Assembly: GCA_015489185.1 (NCBI GenBank)
Contig: WGAE01000045.1
Span: 1-19,685, forward strand
Direction: 5' to 3'
Origin: Campylobacterales bacterium
Lineage (GTDB): Bacteria > Campylobacterota > Campylobacteria > Campylobacterales > QNZT01
DNA: 19,685 bases
The notes under the pieces were generated by a model that saw only the letters and a program-made list of their open reading frames with translations, was not told where the DNA came from and did not search any database. The position numbers and the translations under genes were made by a program. Shown one piece after another: positions 14,364 to 19,685 of the stretch (within the stretch, counting starts at the first letter, position 1; each line of letters begins with the position of its first letter).

Positions 14364-14379
14364 GCTATATTATTATAGC
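14364..14379 (-). promoter_or_regulatory. mntA-hepT promoter with overlapping palindrome
   Basis: On the minus strand TTTGCTATAAT is an extended -10 box (TATAAT at 14372-14377) about 28 bases before the mntA ATG. It lies inside a perfect inverted repeat, GCTATA-ATAA-TATAGC (14364-14379). An operator at this place would let a repressor, possibly the MntA/HepT complex, shut off the module. Confidence 0.55.
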
Positions 14380-14382
14380 AAA

Positions 14383-14697
14383 CTATTTCTCATACCTGAA
14401 GAGCAGCTCTTCAAACCGCACCACTTTTCCCTCTTTCACTTCCACGCCTTCCTCTTTTAACAGCGCGATTTTTCTCTCCACACCGCCTTCACCGGAGTAG
14501 TTGCCGATTTTACCGTTTGAAGGTACAACACGATGACAGGGAACTTCAGGGGCATAAGGATTTTTGCCGACCGCCGTACCGACGGCACGTACGGCTTTGG
14601 TGCCGAGATATCGGGCGATGTGACCGTAGGTGGTCACTTTACCGCGTGGAATTTTGGAGAGGGCTTCCCAGACTGCTTTTTGAAATGCGGTTGGCAT
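14383..14697 (-). CDS. ogt: Minimal O6-methylguanine-DNA methyltransferase
   Basis: A 104-residue protein holding only the C-terminal active-site domain of the MGMT/Ogt/Ada family, which removes methyl groups from O6-methylguanine by irreversible transfer to its own cysteine. The helix-turn-helix with the flipping arginine is seen (TKAVRAVGTAVGKNP, Arg37), and the active site is PCHRV with Cys54 kept. The RNase H-like N-terminal domain of full-length Ogt (about 170 residues) is absent, as in alkyltransferase-like ATL proteins, but those have Trp in place of Cys. It starts three bases after the stop of the radical SAM gene, so the two are coupled. Confidence 0.9.
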   Translation of the reverse strand: MPTAFQKAVWEALSKIPRGKVTTYGHIARYLGTKAVRAVGTAVGKNPYAPEVPCHRVVPSNGKIGNYSGEGGVERKIALLKEEGVEVKEGKVVRFEELLFRYEK

Positions 14698-14700
14698 CTT

Positions 14701-15657
14701 TCAGTAGATGAATCCCTCTTTTTGCAACGCTTCGCGAATATGTTTCATCTGTGTGTGCTTGTTACGACACCATTCGGGAGCGAGTAAAGAGGCATCATCG
14801 ATCCCCGCCGTGATACGCTGGATCATGATATTTTCCGGCAACATTTTGAACGCTTTGATCAGCGTATCGATGTAGGCTTCTTCGGTAATAGGGACAAATT
14901 TTCCTTTACGATAATCGACGGCAAGCGCAGTATTGTTGGTCACATACATCGGGTGAATTTTCAGAGAATCGACTTTCCATTCGATGGCGGCAGTCACACT
15001 ATCGAGCATCATCTCTTGTGTTTCTGCGGGAAGTCCGAAGATCAGATGCCCGCAGACATTGAGACCGTACGCTTTGGTACGGAGAATCCACTCCTCTATA
15101 TTTGCGACACTATGCCCCCGATTGATCGCTTCGAGGGTCTCATCGTAGACACTCTGTATGCCGTACTCAATCCAGATTTCATACTCTTTACTCAAATCCT
15201 GCAAATAAGAAAGGATTTCATCATTGACACTATCAGTACGTGTTCCGATACTAAGCCCGATACAATCCTCCTGCGCCAGCGCCTCTTCATAGAGCGCTTT
15301 GAGTGTATCAAGCGGCGCATAGGTATTGGTAAAGGATTGAAAATAGGCGATAAACTTTTTAGCACCGAACTTTTTGGCAAGTCTGTTTTTGGTAAAACGA
15401 TACTGCGACCTTACCTGCTCTATCTGTCGTTCCAGCAACGGATTTTCCACAGATTCAGGGCTGAGAAAAAATTTACGTGGTGCTTTTTGTGAAAGATTGG
15501 GACTGAACGATTCGTTTTCACAAAAGGTACAACCGCCTTTGGCGACTTTGCCGTCAATATTCGGACAAGTAAACCCGAGTACGGAGATGGGTACTTTATA
15601 AACATTGCATCCGAATTTTCGGCGAAAATAGCGCCCGGCGGTCAAGATCTCTCTCAT
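14701..15657 (-). CDS. TIGR01212-family radical SAM protein (YhcC-like)
   Basis: A 318-residue Elp3-like radical SAM protein of the TIGR01212/YhcC family, whose substrate is not known. The cluster cysteines follow the family's unusual spacing C-x11-C-x2-C (Cys31, Cys43, Cys46, the last two in GGCTFCEN). Downstream blocks include FQSFTNTYAPL, GLSIGTRTDS and WIEYGIQSVYDETL, the SAM-binding barrel strands of this family, and GHLIFGLPAETQEMM. It is between purF and ogt, with gaps of 12 and 3 bases, in the long leftward gene run. Those neighbours do not identify its substrate. Confidence 0.92.
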   Translation of the reverse strand: MREILTAGRYFRRKFGCNVYKVPISVLGFTCPNIDGKVAKGGCTFCENESFSPNLSQKAPRKFFLSPESVENPLLERQIEQVRSQYRFTKNRLAKKFGAKKFIAYFQSFTNTYAPLDTLKALYEEALAQEDCIGLSIGTRTDSVNDEILSYLQDLSKEYEIWIEYGIQSVYDETLEAINRGHSVANIEEWILRTKAYGLNVCGHLIFGLPAETQEMMLDSVTAAIEWKVDSLKIHPMYVTNNTALAVDYRKGKFVPITEEAYIDTLIKAFKMLPENIMIQRITAGIDDASLLAPEWCRNKHTQMKHIREALQKEGFIY

Positions 15658-15669
15658 GAAGTGTCGCCA

Positions 15670-17007
15670 CTACTGTATAAAATAGTTTCCGTCGAAACTG
15701 ACAAGTGAATATTGCGTATCTCTTCCGAGACTATCCAGCAAACCGTCCAGTGAAAGGAAAGAGAGACTGTCTGCACCGATATACTGACGTATCTCTTCGT
15801 CACTCATATTGGCGGAGATCAACTCTTCATAACTCGGCGTATCGATGCCGTATTTGCAGGGATGTTTGATCTGCGGCGAGGCAAGCTTAAAGTGCACCTC
15901 TTTCGCACCCGCTTCCTTGAGCATTTTGACAATCTGCTTCGATGTCGTACCCCGCACCAGCGAATCGTCGATAATCACGACGCGTTTACCTTCAATAACC
16001 GATTTGATAGGCGAAAGCTTCAGACGCACTTTCAGGTCGCGCATCTCCTGAATCGGTTCGATAAACGTTCTGCCCACATAATGGTTGCGGACAATCGCGT
16101 TTTCAAAGGGAATACCGCTCTCTTCGGCATACCCCAGTGCCGCGGCGACACCACTGTCGGGAACCGGCAAAACGATATCCGCATCGACCGGATTTTCACG
16201 CGCCAGTCTGCGTCCCATCTCTACCCGTTTTTCATAAACATTTTTACCGTTAATCACACTATCCGGCCTGGCAAAATAGATATACTCAAAAGCACAGGGA
16301 CGAGGCTCCGGTTCATAAAGTTGTATCGACTTCGGTTCTTTGCCCTTTTCAAAAATAAGCATCTCACCCGGTCGTACTTCACGCACAAAACGCGCTCCTA
16401 CCAGGTCAAACGCACACGTCTCACTCGCAACAATATAACCGCCGTTTTCAAATTCACCCAAAGCCAGAGGACGCACTCCGTAGCGATCACGGATTGCAAA
16501 CATCTTGGTACGGCTTTGAATCAACAGACAATACGCCCCCTTGATCTGATCGAGCGCCTCGATAATCCGATCCTGGAGGTTGTCTTTCTGACTTCTTGCA
16601 ATCAGATGGATAATATTCTCCGTATCCATGTAGGATTGGAAAATCGCTCCTTCCTGAATCAGTTTTTCACGCACTTCATTTTTATTGATCAGATTTCCGT
16701 TGTGTGCGATTGCAATCTCTCCCAGCAGATACTTCGCCGCAATCGGCTGTGCATCGGCAATCGAGTCGCTTCCGGCGGTGGAGTAACGGTTGTGACCGAT
16801 CGCTTTGGAGCCTTTGAGATATTCGAACGTATTTTCATCGGAAAATACATCTGTCACTAATCCCCTTCGCTTCCGCGTATAGATACGTTTACCGTCGCTC
16901 GAACTGATTCCGGAAGCCTCCTGTCCGCGGTGTTGCATCGCAAAAAGTGCGTAATAGGCAACTTTGGAAGCGTTTTTGACGTTGAAAACCCCTACAACTG
17001 CACACAT
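15670..17007 (-). CDS. purF: Amidophosphoribosyltransferase PurF
   Basis: A 445-residue enzyme that makes 5-phosphoribosylamine from PRPP and glutamine, the first committed step of purine synthesis. Cys2 directly follows Met1 (MCAVVGVF), so the N-terminal nucleophile is exposed by methionine removal with no propeptide. The glutaminase domain (GHNRYSTAG, AHNGNL) is followed by the phosphoribosyltransferase domain with the PRPP loop VVIIDDSLVRGTTSKQ (343-358). Of the four Fe-S cysteines of the Bacillus-type enzyme, equivalents of two are present (Cys238 in PRPCAFEY, Cys384 in HPCKYGID); the C-terminal pair is missing. GGGGAG lies four bases before the ATG. Confidence 0.96.
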   Translation of the reverse strand: MCAVVGVFNVKNASKVAYYALFAMQHRGQEASGISSSDGKRIYTRKRRGLVTDVFSDENTFEYLKGSKAIGHNRYSTAGSDSIADAQPIAAKYLLGEIAIAHNGNLINKNEVREKLIQEGAIFQSYMDTENIIHLIARSQKDNLQDRIIEALDQIKGAYCLLIQSRTKMFAIRDRYGVRPLALGEFENGGYIVASETCAFDLVGARFVREVRPGEMLIFEKGKEPKSIQLYEPEPRPCAFEYIYFARPDSVINGKNVYEKRVEMGRRLARENPVDADIVLPVPDSGVAAALGYAEESGIPFENAIVRNHYVGRTFIEPIQEMRDLKVRLKLSPIKSVIEGKRVVIIDDSLVRGTTSKQIVKMLKEAGAKEVHFKLASPQIKHPCKYGIDTPSYEELISANMSDEEIRQYIGADSLSFLSLDGLLDSLGRDTQYSLVSFDGNYFIQ

Positions 17008-17016
17008 ATATCTCCC

Positions 17017-17787
17017 CTATATCCCCAGACAATCGTTAATGCTGTAAAGTCCGTTCGGTTGTTTTACCAGCCATTTAGCCGCTTTGATCGCTCCTTTGGC
17101 AAAAGTATCGCGACTGGTGGCGGTATGGTTGAGTTCGATAAACTCTCCGTCGTTATAAAATCCGACAGTATGACGCCCGACAATATCTCCTCCGCGAAGC
17201 GCCATCACGGCAATCTCATCTTTGCTGCGCGCACCGATGTTACCGTCTCTTCCGCTGACCCGTACTTTATCCAGATCCAGCCCTCTTGCCGCCGCGACAT
17301 GCTCCGCAAGCGTCAAAGCGGTACCGCTGGGGGCATCCTTTTTATGGCGGTGGTGCATCTCAACAATCTCTATATCAAAATCACTGAGTGCTTCACTCGC
17401 TAATGCCGCCAGTTTATTCAAAATCGCCACACCCAGCGACATATTGGTCGCATAAAGTATCGGCATATACTGAGCAGCCTCTTCCATCAGATTGAGCTGA
17501 TGTTTGTTCAGTCCTGTCGTTCCGATAACCAGCGGTGTCGGGTACCCTGCCAGCACAGTTTCTAAAAGCTTTTCAGTACCGTCCGGTAACGTAAAATCGA
17601 TCACGACATCACTGTTTTCAAGGAGTGTTCGCGTATTGTTCGTTACCAGTACATCATCATCGATCGGTATATCGAACTTTTCGATCGCGTGCAGCGTCGC
17701 CGTACGCGCCTCCTCATCGCCTTTGAGATTTTTGATAATCAACTGACCGACCCTTCCGGTCGATCCGTGTACACCTACATTTATCAT
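17017..17787 (-). CDS. dapB: 4-hydroxy-tetrahydrodipicolinate reductase DapB
   Basis: A 256-residue NAD(P)H-dependent reductase in the diaminopimelate/lysine pathway, acting in the cytoplasm. The dinucleotide-binding motif is GVHGSTGRVGQL (5-16), and the catalytic signature is EMHHRHKKDAPSGTA (143-157), with the histidine pair and the lysine that bind substrate. I chose ATG 17785-17787, preceded by AAAGGGAT; the longer frame to 17868 runs into trxB and adds a basic segment not found in DapB. It is 25 bases after the trxB stop and nine bases before purF. Confidence 0.96.
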   Translation of the reverse strand: MINVGVHGSTGRVGQLIIKNLKGDEEARTATLHAIEKFDIPIDDDVLVTNNTRTLLENSDVVIDFTLPDGTEKLLETVLAGYPTPLVIGTTGLNKHQLNLMEEAAQYMPILYATNMSLGVAILNKLAALASEALSDFDIEIVEMHHRHKKDAPSGTALTLAEHVAAARGLDLDKVRVSGRDGNIGARSKDEIAVMALRGGDIVGRHTVGFYNDGEFIELNHTATSRDTFAKGAIKAAKWLVKQPNGLYSINDCLGI

Positions 17788-17812
17788 AAGTTTCGATCCC
17801 TTTCTGCTGATA

Positions 17813-18739
17813 TTAAAGTGATTTCGCCACGACTTGAAGCGCCGCCGTCGCACCGTCACCTGCGGCACAAACTACCTGTTTGGGTGCTTCGATACGAATA
17901 TCGCCCGCGGCATAGAGCCCTTCAACGGAAGTGCGCATTGAAATATCGACGACCACTTCGCCCCACTCGTTCACGTCGCACAGGAACGAACCGTCCTCCT
18001 GCTTCAAAACTTCATTATTCACATTCATCCCCACAAAGATGAAAATACCCGGTACTTTCAGATCGATCACTTCACCCGACTTGTTCTCGACAAGAACACC
18101 GTTGACACCCGAAGCGTCACCGTAGATCTCTTTAACCGTACTGTTGAGGATCAGAGAAATTTTTGGATTGTTTTTGACTTTCTCTACCGTACTCGGTGCC
18201 GCACGAAAGGTATCTCTTCTGTGAATCAGATAGACTTTGGAGCAGATATTTGCCAGATAAAGCGCCTCTTCAAGCGCCGTATCACCGCCCCCGAGCACCG
18301 CAACCTCTTTATCTTTATAAAAAAATCCGTCACAGGTGGCACAGTTGCTTACACCTCTGCCGTAAAACTCCTCTTCCCCTTTGACACCTGCACGTTTCGG
18401 GGTACTACCCGTACAGACAATGACACTTTTCGCATCGACAACATTTCCGTCCGCAAGTAAAACTTTAAATGTCTCTCCCTCTTTAGAAACACGTTTCACT
18501 TCCGCCATTTCATGCTTGAGTCCAAAACGCATACACTGTTCGGGCCACGGTTCCATCAACTCCATCCCCGTCACAACTTCTTTAATACCGGGATAGTTTT
18601 CGATTTCACTGCTTTGGGTGATCTGCCCGCCGGGCAATCCTTTTTCATACATGACGACATTTTTCAAACCGCCTCTGGTCGCGTAAAGCCCTGCGGTCAA
18701 TCCCGCGGGACCTCCGCCGATAATTGCCAAATCCAGCAT
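17813..18739 (-). CDS. trxB: Thioredoxin reductase TrxB
   Basis: A 308-residue FAD/NADPH-dependent low-molecular-weight thioredoxin reductase. Seen are the FAD-binding GGGPAG (8-13), the redox pair Cys133-Ala-Thr-Cys136 (CATCDGFF), the NADPH-binding GGGDTALEEA (150-159), the HRRDTFRA arginine motif for the NADPH phosphate, and the C-terminal AAGDI FAD block. It should recycle the thioredoxin encoded 0.5 kb upstream. It begins eleven bases after the small membrane protein gene, which implies cotranscription with it. Confidence 0.95.
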   Translation of the reverse strand: MLDLAIIGGGPAGLTAGLYATRGGLKNVVMYEKGLPGGQITQSSEIENYPGIKEVVTGMELMEPWPEQCMRFGLKHEMAEVKRVSKEGETFKVLLADGNVVDAKSVIVCTGSTPKRAGVKGEEEFYGRGVSNCATCDGFFYKDKEVAVLGGGDTALEEALYLANICSKVYLIHRRDTFRAAPSTVEKVKNNPKISLILNSTVKEIYGDASGVNGVLVENKSGEVIDLKVPGIFIFVGMNVNNEVLKQEDGSFLCDVNEWGEVVVDISMRTSVEGLYAAGDIRIEAPKQVVCAAGDGATAALQVVAKSL

Positions 18740-18750
18740 ATTCTCTCCTG

Positions 18751-19191
18751 TTATTCGATCACTTCGATTCGACTGTTTTGTTTGTACCGTGTCCCCCTGA
18801 CGCGTTTGATCTCAAACGCACACGGAATCTCGTAGATATTGAAACGTTGTATCAACTGCAAAAGCGTGTTCATGCCGCTTGTTATCGGAATAATACTATC
18901 TTCACCTTTAAATCTCTTTTGATAGAGATCAATCGCGAGTATGGGGTTCTTTTTTACCAGTTTTCGGGAAATATCTTTACTCTTTTGCATATTTGAGCTG
19001 TAGACGAGCACCGTATATTTTTCCGCCTCAGGAGTAAATATATCGCGATATGTATAAAAAGTATGGGTACCGAAATCGAAAAATTTGTACTGTGAAAATT
19101 TATAATTATAGTAAGCAAACGCCCCGGCTACCATCAACGCACCGAAGAAGGAGGCAAACACGGTGGCGATCGAAAAACGTTTTCTTTTCAT
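18751..19191 (-). CDS. Membrane-anchored protein, possibly thioredoxin-like without CxxC
   Basis: A 146-residue protein of no family I recognise by name. A basic start (KRKR, 2-5) and one hydrophobic segment (about 8-30) anchor it to the membrane with the rest probably periplasmic. The soluble part shows a strand (KYTVLVYSS, 58-66), a helix (68-82), a strand (ILAIDLY, 84-90), a helix (108-119) and then I-x-x-I-P-C followed by a strand (119-131). This order and the I-x-x-I-P echo thioredoxin's YGIRSIPT cis-proline segment, but the CxxC position reads SSNMQKS. The fold is inference. It lies between trxA and trxB, 77 bases after trxA, behind a GC-rich hairpin. Confidence 0.7.
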   Translation of the reverse strand: MKRKRFSIATVFASFFGALMVAGAFAYYNYKFSQYKFFDFGTHTFYTYRDIFTPEAEKYTVLVYSSNMQKSKDISRKLVKKNPILAIDLYQKRFKGEDSIIPITSGMNTLLQLIQRFNIYEIPCAFEIKRVRGTRYKQNSRIEVIE

Positions 19192-19229
19192 GAAATTTCG
19201 GTAAATTTAGTCAGTTTATATGGAAGAGA

Positions 19230-19250
19230 CCGGAGAGCAGCCCTCTCCGG
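19230..19250 (-). terminator. GC-rich hairpin after trxA (attenuator or weak terminator)
   Basis: A perfect eight-base-pair stem, CCGGAGAG/CTCTCCGG, with a five-base loop lies 18 bases past the trxA stop. On the minus strand it is followed by TCTCTTCC rather than a T-run, so it probably gives partial termination or protects the trxA 3' end, lowering expression of the genes beyond. Confidence 0.55.
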
Positions 19251-19268
19251 ATAGCGATTTTCTGATAT

Positions 19269-19589
19269 TTAAGAAAGTAAAGCGTCCAGTTTGTCCGCCA
19301 GAACCTGTTTTCCTGCGGCACCGACCATTTGATCGACCAGTTCACCGTCTTTGAAGAAGAGCAGTGTAGGAATAGAACGAATACCGTATTGAATCGCGAT
19401 ATCCTGCTCTTCATCGGTATTAACTTTCGCGATGGTCGCTTTACCGTCAAAATCTTCCGCCAGCTCTTCGATCACCGGCGCGATCATACGACAAGGTCCG
19501 CACCACGGCGCCCAGAAATCTACCAGTGTTACACCCTTTGCAATCGTATCTTTAAAATTTGCACTTGTTAATTCAACATATTTTGCCAT
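19269..19589 (-). CDS. trxA: Thioredoxin TrxA
   Basis: A 106-residue cytoplasmic thioredoxin, full length for the family. The active site WCGPC is at residues 29-33 (Cys30, Cys33) in DFWAPWCGPCRM, the buried aspartate is Asp24, and the cis-proline is Pro74 in RSIPT. It reduces protein disulphides, for example in ribonucleotide reductase and peroxiredoxins, and is itself reduced by TrxB. ATG 19587-19589 is preceded by AGGAG at about seven bases. It is first in the leftward run and has a promoter about 55 bases upstream flanked by a repeated nine-base motif. Confidence 0.98.
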   Translation of the reverse strand: MAKYVELTSANFKDTIAKGVTLVDFWAPWCGPCRMIAPVIEELAEDFDGKATIAKVNTDEEQDIAIQYGIRSIPTLLFFKDGELVDQMVGAAGKQVLADKLDALLS

Positions 19590-19629
19590 TATTTACTCCT
19601 GATTAAAATTTTTTCATTTGTTATATAGA

Positions 19630-19679
19630 TTAACAGATGTGTATTATACAATTTTTATCTTATTTTAAAGTTAACAGAT
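19630..19679 (-). promoter_or_regulatory. trxA promoter flanked by a nine-base direct repeat
   Basis: On the minus strand TATAAT lies at 19643-19648. The sequence ATCTGTTAA occurs exactly twice in the same orientation, at 19671-19679 (roughly -36 to -44) and 19630-19638 (around the start of transcription), 41 bases apart or close to four helical turns. This looks like a pair of regulator half-sites bracketing the core promoter. The regulator is not known. Confidence 0.5.
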
Positions 19680-19685
19680 TACTTA

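Noticed and set aside
15862..16860. Long plus-strand open frame opposite purF (332 codons)
   Set aside because: Antisense shadow of PurF with arginine- and histidine-rich, motif-free translation.
17788..17868. N-terminal extension of DapB
   Set aside because: It overlaps trxB, encodes an arginine-rich stretch foreign to DapB, and a proper start with a ribosome-binding site exists at 17787.
19665..19679. GTTAAC near the trxA promoter as an NssR-type (TTAAC-N4-GTTAA) site
   Set aside because: Only one half-site arrangement is present; the spacing of the inverted partner does not fit. The direct repeat explains it better.
1..19685. CRISPR array, tRNA, rRNA or insertion sequence
   Set aside because: No spaced repeats, tRNA-like cloverleaf, rRNA sequence or transposase gene was seen; nearly all bases are in assigned genes.

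Overview
The window looks like a chromosomal segment of a Campylobacterota (Epsilonproteobacteria) member, most likely a free-living sulfur- or hydrogen-oxidising relative of Sulfurovum, Sulfuricurvum or Sulfurimonas rather than a host-adapted Campylobacter or Helicobacter. The reasons are the Campylobacter-type FabI, NusA, MiaB and PurF proteins, a small protein of the H. pylori HP0268 family placed directly upstream of miaB and a DUF374 acyltransferase (the order I recall for HP0268-HP0269-HP0270), and promoters that show mainly a TATAAT-type -10 box with no clear -35. Genus is not resolved. Coding density is very high, no gap exceeds 200 bases, and I see no tRNA, rRNA, CRISPR array or insertion sequence.

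Layout. (A) 1-5629, minus strand: a seven-step chain of overlapping or tightly spaced genes reading leftward. It runs HP0268-like small nuclease, miaB, DUF374 lysophospholipid acyltransferase, a membrane TPR-like protein, a Xer-type tyrosine recombinase, then three proteins with the architecture of PilM, PilN and PilO of type IV pilus / type II secretion / DNA-uptake machines. A lipoprotein gene with its own promoter starts beyond them and leaves the window. (B) 5630-9585, plus strand: nusA, a long coiled-coil OmpA-domain protein closed by a strong terminator, and a small periplasmic cytochrome c. (C) 9588-19685, minus strand: starting at a trxA promoter at the right edge, trxA, a membrane protein with a possible thioredoxin-like fold, trxB, dapB, purF, a TIGR01212-type radical SAM protein, a minimal MGMT, an AT-rich mntA-hepT toxin-antitoxin pair, tex, fabI and a lone DppB-type permease that meets the cytochrome gene tail to tail with two bases between stop codons.

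How it works together. Region C is mainly housekeeping: thiol redox control, lysine/diaminopimelate, purine and fatty-acid synthesis, DNA repair and RNA quality control, with a HepT/MntA module apparently inserted between ogt and tex. Region A joins tRNA hypermodification, lipid acylation and an inner-membrane pilus or DNA-uptake platform on what reads as one transcript. The points most worth a second look are: the Xer recombinase fused by overlap to PilMNO genes; the HP0268-family protein with a changed acidic site; four Campylobacter-type N-glycosylation sequons clustered in the coiled coil of the OmpA-like protein; a PurF that keeps only two of the four Fe-S cysteines known from the Bacillus enzyme; and a CxxC-less, membrane-tethered thioredoxin-like candidate between trxA and trxB.
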